Notes: a model not told the origin generated them from the letters alone. 64,000 bases of DNA from Dugong dugon (GCA_030035585.1 CM057465.1:29964001-30028000), one strand, 5' to 3'. Positions 46,640-58,940 are shown, counted from the stretch's first letter. A program made the numbers and translations.

Positions 46640-47650
46640 ATTAAGAAAAAGACTAGTAACCAAATGGAAAAAAAAAATCAAGAGACTTAATAGATATTTC
46701 ATTTAAACGACATTGAAATAGTTAATAATCATGAAAAGGTGTTCCACTTTATTAGTCATTGAAAACACCACTACACATACACTAAAGTGACTAAAATTAA
46801 ATATATTTACAATAAATTTTGATAAGGATATTAAAAAAAAAAAATCAATTGCTGTCAAGTTGATTCCGACTCATAGAGACCCTATAGGACAGAGTAGAAC
46901 TGCCCCATAGGGTTTCCAAAGAGTGGTTGTTGGATTCAAACTGCCAACCTTTTGGTTAGCAGCTAAGCTTTTTGCTACTAAGCCACCAGGGATCCGATAA
47001 GGATATAGACCGATGGAACTGAAATGCTCATACGTTGATGGTGGGAATTTAAAATTATAATCATTTTGGAACACTTGATTATTTCTATTAAATTTGAACA
47101 TATGCAATACCCTTCAGCATAAATGCAACAGAAATATACACATATGTGCTCTAATGCACAGGACTGTACAAGAATGCCTATGCCATTATTATTTTTAATA
47201 ATTCCAAATGGAAATAGCCTGTATGTCTATCAATATAAAAATGAAATAAATCTGTATATAATCATTCAAAATCTTAATATACGTCAGTGAAAATGAACGA
47301 ACTACTGATACATACATGAATTCATTCCACGAATAAAAAGAAGCCATCACAAAAGTGGTGAGATAGAAACAGGAATGCATGCAGTATGGTTCCAATTTTA
47401 TAAAAGACAAAAATAGTTAATTTATAGCATTAGAAGACAGGATGGTGATTACCTTGAGTAGAAAAGAAGGACAAATAATGGAAAGGAAAGTGCAAGACAG
47501 CTGCTTGCTGGTTATAGTGCATTTCTTAACTTTGGTGGGAGTTTCACAGTGTGTCCATTTGTAATAATCAAGCTGCACACTTCTGATTTGTGCACTATTG
47601 TGTGTGTATATTCTCTCAAGAAAAATGTTTCTTATAAAATATTTTTAAAC
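46640..47650 (+). mobile_element. Old L1 (L1M-type) 3' end, split by a SINE
   Basis: Sense-strand landmarks in order: 'ttgatggtgggaatttaaaa' near 47036, 'aagaatgcctatgccattat' near 47170, 'aatgaacgaactactgatac' near 47292, and 'gaagacaggatggtgattac' near 47431. These follow an old L1 ORF2 C-terminus and 3' UTR. No open frame remains. Confidence 0.7.
46832..46995 (-). repeat. Afrotheria SINE (type 1) with 11-bp target duplication, minus strand
   Basis: The perfect duplication gataaggatat lies at 46821-46831 and 46996-47006. The SINE on minus runs from 'ggatccctggtggcttagta' to 'gagtcggaatcaacttgaca' and an A-rich tail. Confidence 0.95.
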
Positions 47651-49489
47651 GGCCTTTTAATGACCTCTTTATGCTGCTTTAATTTTCTTCTACTCCAAGG
47701 CACAAAATAGCTTAAAAAGCTTTTCTATTAGCATTCAGGTTTAATACTTTCTTTTAAATCATGTGTGGTTCCTGGTTGCTGTACTTTACAATACATTAAA
47801 AAGTCTTATGTCATCCTTCAAGATATAATATGTGTATAAGAAACAAGTCTCAATTTCTCAAATATGCTTTTTATGAAAAATATATATTTATAATTGAATA
47901 CATGTAAGATTTTTCTTAAATTTTATTGTCTTTATTTATTCATAGAGAAGAAATTAAGGAGATGCTTTGAATTTAATATTAAAATGTTTGTGATAATGAA
48001 AATAAAGTCAATGTATGAGTCACCACTGACATATTTTCACATATTTGCCATTGTCCGAATTTTTCTAATCATGAGATAGTTAAAAGTCACTTGTAATCGT
48101 AATGTGTAGGTTACTTTAAAATATTCTGATTAACACACACACCCACACACACACACAGTAACTTAGATCTTATGACAGTGATGATTTTTTATTATCTGTC
48201 TCTTCATGATAACATTTCAGGTTATCCAAAATATGTTTGGAGTGAAATGACACTTTACTATCCTAATTTATCAAAACAATAATTCTGCACAGAGAAAGTT
48301 TTCAATGTAATGGAAAGGGGATTGATGAAATAATATAAGTGATTTATGCCAAATCACACATTCTTTAAAGCTTATCCTTGGATCCATGTTTAAAGCTGAT
48401 TTTTTTTTTTAACAGTCTGATCCTGTAACCTCTTTTTTGATGTAACATCGTATTTCTATGATGTCCTCTAGCCATAATTGCTTTCACATGTTTCATTATC
48501 TTCCATTTTAGAATGACCTCATTTCTCTGATAATCTCTGTGCTAAGAAATATTTCTGGGCGTCTGGCATATTTGTGTCGATGTTGAGTTCTACATTAATG
48601 GAGCCACACTCTAGACCAAGGTCCTATACACACAAGGTGAAACTCTTCAAAGTGGAGTCATGAATTGATAGAGTTATGTAAAAGAAAAAAAAAAGTTCAG
48701 AGCTAAGATAAAACTCGATATTTCTTCTCTTAATTTAATATATGTTATGCTGTAAAGTAAAAATTTCATCAGCCTCCCTTATTATTCTTCATGTAAAAAA
48801 TGGATATGTGATTTGTGGCTGCTTGGTTATATTTGTAAGGAAGACTCTCTGCCCTCTCCCTGGCCATGGAATTTTTCTTCTTTTAAATATCCCTTAGTTT
48901 TCTTTAAATATATCTGAACATAATATGGAACCAAAGAAGTCAAGACAGTTAGAAAAATGAATGTGTGTAACCTCAAAACAGTGTTAAATATATCCTTAAA
49001 AAGGATTTCTTCAGTGTCGGTCATTGCTGATTTGATACAGTTCATTGTTGAAGCACTAGAAAAATCTTACTATAGGTGTAGAATTTGATGTTTTGTGGGT
49101 AATTGAACACTGCATTTTCACTGCAAGTTGACATCAAGTTCTTTAACTCAGGTCTTGTTACGTTTTGTAATGTGATACATGGGGAACATTTACTGTTCAA
49201 TAGCCGTAAAAACTCTTCTATACGAATGGTAAGCCATAACGTAAAAATGTCGGTAAGGCCTGGCATCTATTCTAGAGTCCCCTGTGAAAACGGCTTTTGC
49301 AAATGCATACCAGAAATAGGGAACAGCATATCCCATGCAGGTAACCAGGTGAAATACAGATGGTGAGAAGTGTGACCCATTCCCAGTTTGAAGACCTAAG
49401 ACACAGACATTAAAGTTTTGTCATAGGTTTGAGGTTTTTGAAGATAATCATGTCTTGTTGAAGAACAGTCATTTTTTCTTTTTTTTTCT
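47651..49489. other. Mostly unassigned AT-rich sequence
   Basis: There is a CA microsatellite at 48132-48159 and T/A-rich text. Two minus frames that overlap by four bases (49266-49042 and 49045-48827) show no recognisable domain. No RNA gene was recognised. Confidence 0.4.
48132..48159. repeat. CA dinucleotide microsatellite
   Basis: Reads acacacacacccacacacac acacacag, with one C interruption. Confidence 0.9.
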
Positions 49490-49689
49490 CACATGAGAGG
49501 CAAAAATTTGAGACCAATCATGGATAAAAGAGGAAACACAAATCAATGCTGAATCCATTATCAAACCAGAACTCATCACTATCTTCTCCAAAATCCCATC
49601 CGTCACTCCCGCTAACCTCGATGGCATATCACCATCATGTCCGTCTATTACTCTAGATGATGAGCACCCATCTTTACTCTCCCTGGGCC

Positions 49690-50502
49690 AGAAAAGAAAG
49701 TGGAACTGTTCTTTTGAGACACGCTCGTCTCTCTCATTACTCATTCAGTTTGTCTTATTGACTTTAACTTTGAAATATGTCTCGAATGCCTCCTCTACAG
49801 CCCAGTCACCAGGGCCCTCCTCATCCCTATTCTGGACCATTTGAATATCATCTATAGCTGGTCTTCGTACCAACTTTTCAGGTTTGCTTCTCTTCAGAAA
49901 ATCCACAATGCTGTTTCCAGAGCTTTGTATTTTCGTTTATATAACTGAGTTGCTTAAAATGTACCAATGACTTTCCATCATTGAAGATCAAGCCTAGCCT
50001 CCATGTATAGTATACATGTTCCTTCATGATCTTATGTAATATTAAAATGTCTACCTCTGCTCCTCATACATGGCTTTATCCTCTAATTATCATTAACACC
50101 ATGTTAGTCCCTGATTATTCCGTACCTCTAAGCCTACATGAATAATCTTTGCTAGGCCTGGAATACTAGATTAGAGTTCATTTTCAAGAAACAGAAAACT
50201 ATTCTAGCTATTTTAGGCAGAAAGAGATATGATACAGGGAAATATGTGTTTACACAATCATTGAGTGCTGAAGAAAAAGGCTTTGGTCTGTGCCCTCACA
50301 AGTGTCCTTCTCTCTTCCTGGAATGCAGTCATCTACTCACTTGATACATGCATATATTATCTTTTAAGAATAATCTCAAACCATCAGTCATTATCTGAAG
50401 GCTGCTCTGATTTTCTCAGGGGAACGTGGGCACGTCTTTTAAGTTACTGTTGCACTTTGTACATATATTGCGATAATTTTTACATTAAATTACTGCAGTC
50501 TT
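49690..50502 (+). mobile_element. L2 LINE remnant, left part (split by L1 copy E)
   Basis: Segments in L2 order: 'gggccctcctcatccctatt', 'atcaagcctagcctccatgt', 'ttcatgatcttatgtaatat', then after a diverged gap 'ctctcttcctggaatgcagt' and 'tgcactttgtacatatattg'. The L2 continues after copy E at 58093. Confidence 0.65.
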
Positions 50503-50523
50503 ATTTTTTTTACTCTTTTTTTA

Positions 50524-50634
50524 AATATGTGTAAAAGCACAGATACACATATAGTACATAAATAGGTATACAGTATATCTGTGGTATTAGTGAGATATCA
50601 CTACACACCTACTAAATCAAACCAAACAAAACCC
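50524..50634 (-). other. Non-L1 segment at the 3' end of L1 copy E
   Basis: It lies between the truncated 3' UTR (break at 'gtctctgtaaggcc', about 50637) and the A-rich tail, inside the target duplication. It begins on minus with 'tgggttttgtttggtttga', which resembles a SINE tail, and continues with sequence not seen in copies A, C, D or F. It could be a 3' transduction or a rearrangement. Confidence 0.5.
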
Positions 50635-51176
50635 ACAGTCTCTGTAAGGCCAGTAAGTCCGGTCATTTTTTGTGAGGTAGAATTTTGTTCTACATTTTTC
50701 TCCAACTCTGTCTGGGACCCTCTGTTGTGATCCGTGTCAGAGCAGTCAGTGGTGGTAGCTGGGCACCATCTAGTTGTACTGGACTCAGTCTGGTGGAGGT
50801 CATGGTAGTTGTGGCCCATTAGTCCTTTGGACTAATCTTTCCCTTGTATCTTGTTTTCTTCATTCTCCCATGGTCTCAAAGGGGTGAGACCAGTGGAGTA
50901 TCTTAGATGGCTGCTCACAGACTTTTAAGACCCCAGATGCTACTGACCAAGGTAGAATGTAAAACATTTTCTTTATAAACTATGTTATGCTAATTGAGCT
51001 AGATGTTCCCCGAGACCATGGTCCCCATAGCCCTCAGCCTAGAAATTTAGTCCCTCAGGGAGTTTGGATATGTCTGTGGAGCTTCCATGACCTTGCCTTG
51101 TACAAGCTGTGGTGGCTTCGCCAGTATTGTGTACTGTCTTATCCTTCACCAAAGTTACCACTTATGTATTTTCTAT

Positions 51177-54100
51177 TTAGTATTTCCTGGTCCCAACCCT
51201 CCCATCCCTCGTAACCATCAAAGATTGTTTCTTATTATGTGTAAACCTTTTCAAGAGTTTTTTCAGCAGTGGTCTCATACAATATTTGTCCTTTCGTGAT
51301 TGACTTATTTCGCTAAGCATAATGTCCTCCAGTTTCATCCATGTTATCAGATGTTTTGAAGATTCATCATTGTTCTTTATCATTGCATAACACTCCGTTG
51401 TGTGTATGTACCATAGTTTTTTATCCATTCATCTGTTGATGGACATCTAGATTGTTTCCATCTTTTTGCTATTGTGACCAGTGCTGCAATGTGGATATGT
51501 CTATTCTGTGCCACTCATTTCTCTAGGATATATTCTTAGGAGTGGGATTGCTGGATCCTAGGATATTTCTATTTCTAGCTTTCTAAGGAAGTGCCATATC
51601 GTTTTCTAAAATTGTTGTATCACTTTGCATTCCCATCAGCACTGCATAAGACTTCCAGTCTCCCCACAGCCTCTCCAACATTTGTTATTTCCAGTGTTTT
51701 TGATTCCTGCCAGTAATGCTGGGGTGAGATGGGAACTCACTGTGGTTTTGATTTGGATTTCTCTAATGGCCAGTGATCAGGAGCATTTCCTCATGTGTCT
51801 GTTGGCTGCCTGAATGTCTTCTTTGGTGAAGTGTATATTCATTTCCTTTGCCCATTTTTAATTGGATTATTTTTCTTTTTGTTGTAGAGGTGTTGTATTT
51901 TCTTGTAGATTTTAGAAATTAGACCTTTGTCTGACTTGCATTGTCTAAAAATTTTTTCCCGGTCTGTAGGTTCTCTTTTGACTCTTTTGGTGAATTCTTT
52001 TGATGAGCCTAAGTGTTTAATATTTAGAAGATCCCAGTTATCTAGCTTATCTTCTGGAGTTTGTGTGTTGTTGGTTAACGTTTGTATCCTGTTAATGCTA
52101 TGTATTAGGGCCTCTAGCATTGATCCTATTTTTCCTTTTATGAACTTTATTGTTTTTGGCTTCATATTTAGGTCTTTGATCGATCTTGAATCAGTTTTTG
52201 TATATGGTGTGACGTATGGGTCCTGTTTCATTTTGTTGCAGATGGACATCCTGTTTTGTCAGCACCATTTGATAAAAAGACTGTTCCCTGTTTGATGGAC
52301 TTTGGGTCCTTGTCAAAGATCAGGTGACCATAGGTGGATGGATTTACATCTGGGTTCTCAATTCTGTTCCATTGGTCAATATATCTGTCATTGTGCCAGT
52401 ACCAGGATGTTGTGACTACCATCGCTATATAGTAGGTTCTGAGGTCAGGCAGTGCTAGTCCTCCTACATTATTACCTTCTTCAATAGTGCTTTACTTATC
52501 CGGGGCTTCTTCCCTTTCCATATAAAGTTAATGATTAGATTTTCCATCTCTTTAAAGAATGTTGTTGGTATTTGGATCAAGATTGCATTCTATTTGTAAA
52601 TTGCTTTGGGTAGAATTGTCATTTTCACAATGTTGAGTCTACCTGTCCATGAGTATGGTATGTTTTTCCATTTATGTAGGTCCTTTTAGGTTTCTTGCAG
52701 TAGTGTTTTGTAGTTTTCTTTGTACAGGTCTTTTACTTCCCTGGTTAGATTTATTCCTAAGTATTTTATTTTTTTTAGGGACTATTATAAATGGTATTGT
52801 TTTCCTGATTTCCTTTTCATTGTTCTCTTTATGGTGTATAGGAATCCTACTGATTTTTGTGTTTATCTTGTATCCTGCTACTCTGCTGAATCTTTCTACT
52901 AGTTCCAGTAGTTTTCTCATGGAGTCTTTTGGGTTTTTTATGTATAGTATCATATCATCTGCAAACAGGGACAGTTTACTTCTTCATTACCAATTTGGAT
53001 GCCCCTTATTTCTTTTTCTTGCCTCATTGCTCTAGCTAGGACTTCCAGCATAATGTTAAATAAGAGTGGTGATAAGGGGCATCCTTGTCTTGCTCCTGTT
53101 CTCAAGGGGAACATTATGTTTTCAGCCTCTCTCCATTAAGAATGATGTTGGCCTTTGGTTTTGCAGAGATGCCTTTTACTATGTTGAGAAATTTCCCTTC
53201 TATACCTATTTTATTGAGCACTTTTATCTGGAATGGGTGTTGGACTTTTTCAAATGCTTTTTCTGTGTCAACTGAGATGATCTTGTGATTCTTTTTTTCC
53301 TCTAATTTATGTGGTGGATTACATTGATTGATTTTCTAACGTTGAACCATCCTTGCATACCTGGTATGAATCTTACTTGGTCATGGTGTATTATTTTTTT
53401 GATATGATGCTGAGTTCTATTGGCTAGAATTTTGTAGAGAATTTTTGTGTCTATATTCGTGAGAGATATTTGTCTGCGGTTTTCTTTTTTTGTCATGTCT
53501 TTACCTGGTTTGTGTGTCAGGGTTATGCTGGTTTCATAGAATGAATTTGAAAATGTCACTTCCTTTTCTATGTTCTGAAATAGTTTGAGCAGTACTGGTG
53601 TCACCTCTTCTCTGAATGTTTGGTAGAATTCTCCAGTGAAGCCATTTGAGCCACGGCTTTTTTTTTTTTTTTTTTTTTTTTTTGGTGTTGGGAGGGTTTT
53701 TTTATTACCTTTTCAATCTCTTCTCTTGTTATGAGTCTGTTCAAATTTTCAACATCACTCTGTGTTACTCTGAGTAGGTAGTGTGTTTCTAGAAATTTAT
53801 CCTTTTCCTCTAGGTTTTCAAATTTGTTGGAATATAGTTTTTCATAGTACTCTCTTATGACTTTTCTTTTTTCAGTTGGGTCTGTTGTAATTTCTCCCAT
53901 TTCTTTTCTTCTCTGGATTGTCTGTGTCCTGTTCTGTTTTCCTTTGTCAGTTTGGTCAGTGGTTTGTCGATTTTGTTGATTCTTTCAAAGAACCAACTTT
54001 TGGTTTTGTTGATTTTTTCTATTGTTTTTTTGTTCTCTATTTCATCTCTGATCTTTATTTTTTCCCTTCTGATGGCTGTGGGTTTTTTTTCTTTTTTTCT

Positions 54101-55050
54101 TTTTGATGTTCTCTTTCTATCTGTTCAAGTTGTGTAGTTAATGTTTTGATGTTGTCCATTTCTTCTTTTTTGTTGTGTGCATCTATTGCTATAAATTGTC
54201 CTCTGAGGACTAACTTTGCTGTGTCCCAAAGTTGGTATGATGTGTTTTCATTCTCATTTGATTCTAGGAACTTTTGATTCAATCTCTGATTTCTTCTATT
54301 ACCCATTGATTTGTAAGCAGGGTGTTATTCAGTTTCCATGTAATTAATCTTTTTTTCCTTACTCTTCCTTTTGTTAATTTCTACCTTGATGGTGTTGTGG
54401 TCAGAGAAGTTATTTTGTATTATCTCGATGTTATGAATTTTTTTGAGGGTTGTTCTGTGGCATAAGATGTGGTCTATTCTGGATAATATTCCATGTGTGT
54501 TAGAAAAGAATGTGTACCTTGTAGCTGTTTGGTGGAACATTGTATATATGTCTATGAGGTCAAGTTGGCTAATTGTGCCCTTTAGGTCTTCTGTATCTTT
54601 GTTTAGTTTCTTTCTAGATGTTCTGTCCTTTACCAAGAGTGGTGTGTTGAAGTCTCCTGCTATTATATTGGAACTGTTAATTTCTCTTTGCAGTGCTGTT
54701 AGAGTTTATGTCTTTTGGAGCTGAGTAGATGTTTATTAAGGTTATGTCTTCATAATGGATCATCCTTTTAGTGTCTTTGTCTTTTATGGTGGATTTTGTT
54801 TTAAAGTCTATTTTATCTGAAATTAGGATTGCTACTCCTGCTCTTTTTTGATAGTTTTTTTGGTTTTTTTTTTCCAATCATTTGATTTTTAATAAATTTA
54901 TGTCTTTGTTTCTAAGGTGTGTCTCTTGTAGACAGTGTATTGATGGATCTTGTTTTTTATCCATTCAGTCACTGTCTCTCTCTTTATGGGTGCATTTAGG
55001 CCATTTACATTCAGTGTAATTATTGATAGGTGTGTTTATTGCTGTCATTT
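51177..55050 (-). pseudogene. L1 copy E ORF2 remnant
   Basis: The full extent of ORF2 in pieces: endonuclease in 54877-54677 (KRAGVAILISDKIDFKTKST) and 54636-54325 (DHILCHRTTLKKIHNIEIIQ and SDHNTIKVEIN), RT from 53900, and an intact FADD active site at 52965-52954. The post-RT region is at 52422-52228 and 52249-51839 (LEALIHSINRIQTLTNNTQT), with the C-terminus in 51428-51177 (KDKYCMRPLLKK). Each piece ends in stops or shifts. The endonuclease segment equivalent to VGDFNTPLS is broken by a deletion near 54720. Inactive. Confidence 0.92.
53659..53683. repeat. Poly(T) run inside L1 copy E
   Basis: About 25 T in the plus orientation within ORF2, producing a lysine run in the minus frame. Probably length-variable. 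Confidence 0.9.
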
Positions 55051-55539
55051 TGTAGTGCTTTGTTTTGTGGTTCTGATGTTTTCTTTGTTCCTCTTACTCT
55101 CCTGTGCTGAATTCTTGTTGTGGATTTTTTCTCATTTATTTTGGCTTTGTAGATTTTGTTGTTACTAAGACTTTTTTTTTTTTCTTTATTTTGATCAGTA
55201 GGTTTGTTAACTTTCCTTGTGGTTACATTGAAATTTACCCTTATCTTCCTAGCTTTGAACTAGCTTATTATTACTTAGTATCAACTTGCCTTCCTCTCCA
55301 TTAGAAGGTTCTATACCTACAACATTTATTCCCTCTTTTATTGCTCTAATGTTGTCGTCATTAACAGATGAACTTCTCTGTTTCCCTGTTGTAATTTTTT
55401 GGATTTGGATACTCCTTGAGAGTTCATTTCCTAGGTTTGTTTCTGGCTGGTATGATCCTGTGTCCTAGATTCACCCTATGGTCTGATGTTGTTTATTCTC
55501 AGACCGAAGGACTCCCTTTAATAATTGTTGTAAGTATGG

Positions 55540-56430
55540 TTAGGTTTTTACATAGTCTTTTAATTTCTGTTTTTCTGGAAATGTCATAATTTCACCATCA
55601 TATTTCAATGAGAGTTTTTCAGGATATATTATTCTTGGCTGGCCATTTGTTTCTTTCAAGGTTTTGTATATGTCATCCCTTTGCCTTCTCGCTTGCATGG
55701 TTTCTGCTGAATAATCCAAGTTTAGTCTTATTGTTACTCCTTTGTATGTGTCTTTTTGTTTTGCTTGAGTTGCTCTCAGGAGTCTGTTTGTCTTTGGTTT
55801 TAGCAAGTGTGATTATGATATGCCTTGGTGATTTTCTTTTTGGGTCTGTCCTATATGGGGTTCATTGAGCTTCTTAGATGGTCAGCTTTTCACTTTCATG
55901 ATATTGGGGAAGAGTTCTTTCAACAATACTTCAATGATCCTCTCTGTGTTTTCTTTTTTCTCCCCCTGTTCTGGATCTCCAATCACTCGAAAATGTTTGC
56001 TTTTGATTGTATCCCACATAATTCTCAGGGTTTCTCCATTTTTCTTCTGATTTTTCCTGAGTTGTATCCAAGTGGTTGTCTTCAATTTCACTGATCCTGT
56101 CTTCTATCGTTCCAAACCTGCTCCTCAGCCCTTCTATGACACTGTCCATTTCTGAAATTTGTTGTTTATCTTTTGAATTTCTAATTGTTGTTTTTGCATG
56201 ATTTCTAGTTGTGAATTTATTTTGACATCTTATCCCTGTATTATTTTCCTAAATTCTTTTTTTTTTTTTTTGTCTGTATTTTCCATGAATTTGTCTGCCT
56301 TTTCCAGGAATTTGTGTATTTTTGCCTCATTTTTGTCTGTTTTTTGCTTCAACTGTTAGATAACTCTGAATATTAGAGATTTGAATTCTATTTCAGGTAG
56401 TTCTAATGCCTTTTCTTCTACTGGAAAGTC
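55540..56430 (-). pseudogene. L1 copy E ORF1 remnant (coiled-coil RNA-binding protein)
   Basis: The N-terminal part on minus (about 56430-56230) is lysine- and glutamate-rich, like a coiled coil (KADKFMENTDKKKKK). The middle carries SRFGTIEDRISEIEDN (56149-55931) and the RRM-like MWDTIKSKHFRVIGDPEQGE (56091-55882). The C-terminal domain has ARRQRDDIYKTLKETNGQPR and ends KLKDYVKT at 55540. Length from start to end is about 297 codons, near the usual for ORF1p. It is split over three frames. This is the region missing from copy D. Confidence 0.88.
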
Positions 56431-56439
56431 ATGGTGTTT

Positions 56440-58082
56440 TATTTTGTATGCCTACTGGAACCATCCTGTACTGTTTTTGTATATGTTTTGTTGTTGTGGC
56501 TGTCTTCAGGACATTCCATAGTTATTTTCCTTGTTTATTGATTGTAGATATATTTACTTCATCCTGTTTTATTTTGTTATGTCTGAGTAGGCAGGCTGTG
56601 CATTCTTTGCAGTTTGCTTATCTGTGGGCATGATACTTTTCACCCCCTTGTCCAACGGGTAGGGTCAGGCTCTCAGTTATGGTGCAGCAGGGCAGATCCA
56701 GCTGAAGGGGAGTTGCTGGGAGGGTTGTTTGTGGCAAGTACCAGGTCTGACAGAGCAGACCGGGAATCAGTGCAGAGCAGGTTCTAGTAGGTGGTGCCTG
56801 TGCTGCTCAGAGGTGTGACGTTCAGCACATGGTGCAGGTAGGTAGGAAGGAGGGGGTAGATTGTGATGTGTGGAAGTAGGATGGATATGGGAAAGAGGAG
56901 AGAGAAACAGGAGCCAAAAACAAACAAACCAAAAAGAGTGTTAGGGGAGCTTGCCATTGGAGTGGAGAGATGAGAGACTGAGTAATGGAGAAAAACAGAA
57001 GACAAAAAAGGTAAAAGAAAAAATTTAAAAAAAAAAAAGCAAAGCCCCCAGGGATCCCACTGGTGCTGCTGCAAAACATGGGGAAGTGGCTCCCAGGCTG
57101 CGAAGTACAGCCTGGCTAGAAGGGGTAGAGTTGCACTCAGCACCACATATTCAGGTGAAAGAAAGAGAAGGTAAGTATGGAGAGATGAGAAACTGAGAAA
57201 TGAAGAAAGACAGAAAGGGCAAAAGAGAGAAAAGAAAAGAAAAAAAAAAAGAAATGCCACTAGGGATCCCACTGTGTGGCTGCGCTGCATAGTCTGAAGA
57301 CGTAGCTTCCAAGCCGCACAGTACAGCCTGTCTAGAAGGGGTTCCCAAGCCAAGAAAAGAAAAAGAAAACAAACAAATCAAAACAGAACAAATCAAAGCA
57401 AACAAACAAAAGCTTTGGGGATCCCACCAGCATGGTGGTGCAGGCCGGGAAGCAGTTCTAGAGTCAAGCAGCATTTCACAGCCTTTCAGGAAGAAGCAAA
57501 GATGGCACACAGAGCCAGGTATTTGATAGAAAGTAGGGGAAGGTGGTTAGAGGTGTGGAAGAAACCAAAAGAAGCAGAAAAAAGCAACACTAGCAACAAA
57601 CTAATGGCACTCCGGGAGCCAGCCAGTGTGGGCAGGTGGAATCCAAGCCACACAGGGCTAAAGCCAGTGCCTCCTGGCCAAGAAACTGTGGCTGCAGGAA
57701 GCAGAGGAGGCCGAGTAGGGGTGAAGAAGGCGATGGGGGTGGAAAAGTGTATATCGCTGGTTACTGGTTGTTCTGTCTCCTGCTAGGAGCTCCATGAAGC
57801 TGCTTTCCAGTTCTCCATGTTCACCAATCTCTGACAGGAGTCCAAGATGGCAAATCTGTGCTGCGTTAGCTGATAGAGGACCTCTGCACATATCTCTCCT
57901 AGGTCTCTGTTCTCTGTCAGTTTCTTATTCCTTTCTGTGCTTGACTGAGTTCTTTATCTCTTCATTTGATGCTTAGGGTTTCAGGATTGATGTTTGTCTC
58001 TGTTTGACTTAGTTTTTCTGGTCTTTGCTGTGGAGGGATGGTGTGGTGCTTCTGTCTATAGTGCCCTGTTGCCCAGAAGTCT
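56440..58082 (-). promoter_or_regulatory. L1 copy E 5' UTR with tandem units
   Basis: This ~1.6 kb of 5' UTR is GC-richer than its surroundings. The unit mark gggatcccac recurs at 57051, 57263 and 57418, and ggagagatgag at 56964 and 57179, giving unit lengths near 212-215 bp and a shorter third of ~155 bp. A fourth, diverged unit may lie near 57605. The extreme 5' end on minus (agacttctgggcaacagggc) is of a different type from copy B. A ccaagatgg motif at 57842-57850 lies on the plus strand, opposite to the L1. Confidence 0.78.
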
Positions 58083-58092
58083 CTGCAGTCTT

Positions 58093-58260
58093 TTTTGTTT
58101 GTTTCTTCCCCTTAGAATATAGTCCCCTCAAGCTTACACTTGAGCCTCTTTGAAGGTACACAGTAATTATTTCCAGCTATGAACACCTAAGGCTTGGATG
58201 AGTGATTGAAAGAAAATAGGATCAATAAATATGTGTTGAATGTATACTGAATGCAATCAT
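58093..58260 (+). mobile_element. L2 LINE remnant, right part (3' end)
   Basis: Continues the L2 from 50502: 'ccccttagaatatagtcccc' 'tcaagctt', and the terminal 'caataaatatgtgttgaatg'. It supports the view that L1 copy E landed inside an L2. Confidence 0.65.
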
Positions 58261-58649
58261 AAAACAAGTATGTGGCAGAAGTCAGTCATCAGCCATTAGC
58301 TCTCTTCACCAAGCAACGTGTTTTATATGATACAATGCATGTCTTATTTGCTTGCAGTTTTATTTTAATGTGAGAAAGTGTGTTATCTATCAAGAACAAA
58401 AGCTATCACATTTGAATGGTGGAAATTATTTCATCAAAAATTTAAAGTACTACTCATATGTAAGATGAATCTCTAAGATTTTGTAATGATCAAAACTGAT
58501 AAATCTACTGATGGTAGACTCCTTGAGAAACACCACATGACTTGTTCTCTATTCACTCTAGGTGTTTAACACAATGTCTGATTCTTACTAATCCCTTACA
58601 TATTTAACAGTTGAATACATGAATAAATGGGAGAATGGATTAATGAAAA
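58261..58649. other. Unassigned AT-rich sequence
   Basis: No feature recognised. Confidence 0.4.
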
Positions 58650-58848
58650 AATACACCCATTGCCATTGCATTGATTCCGACTCATAGTGACCCTGTAGAA
58701 CAGAGTAGAACTGTCCCATAGGGTTTCCAAGGCAGTAAATTTTTACGGGAGCAGACTGACACATCTTTCTCCCATGAAGTGTCTGGTGACTTGGAACTGC
58801 TGACCTTTTGGTTAGCAGCCAAGCTTTTTAACCACTGTGTCCCCAGGA
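58650..58848 (-). repeat. Afrotheria SINE (type 3), minus strand
   Basis: On plus: 'ccattgccattgcattgatt', 'gaacagagtagaactgtccc', the type 3 insert 'acatctttctcccatgaagt', 'gaccttttggttagcagcca' and 'ccccaggact'. Same structure as 4312-4511. Confidence 0.92.
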
Positions 58849-58940
58849 CTAATTAATTAAAAAATATAGCTTATTTAAACCTGAAATAAAGAGGATGATT
58901 CTTTTTTCTCCCCCCACATGTGGCTATTTATTTATTTTCT

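Larger units (their letters stand above)
50503..58082 (-). mobile_element. L1 LINE copy E, long 5' UTR, abnormal 3' end, inserted in L2
   Basis: The 10-bp target repeat ctgcagtctt at 50493-50502 and 58083-58092 brackets the insertion, and L2 sequence continues on both sides. On minus the order is 5' UTR with tandem units (58082 to about 56440), ORF1 (about 56430-55540), spacer of ~0.5 kb, ORF2 (about 55050-51177) and 3' UTR, which stops early at about 50634. A ~110-bp segment unlike the other L1 3' UTRs follows, then an interrupted A-rich end at 50523-50503. Confidence 0.9.

Noticed and set aside
48827-49266. Two minus frames overlapping by four bases, looking like a coupled pair
   Set aside because: They are 72 and 74 codons, with no recognisable domains and no strong start context. 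Such an overlap arises by chance, and translational coupling is not expected in a mammal.
56784-57510. Overlapping minus frames of 85 to 189 codons rich in Phe, Leu and Ser
   Set aside because: They lie in the purine-rich 5' UTR of L1 copy E. Their residues follow from the polypurine/polypyrimidine bias, and no domain or conservation is visible.
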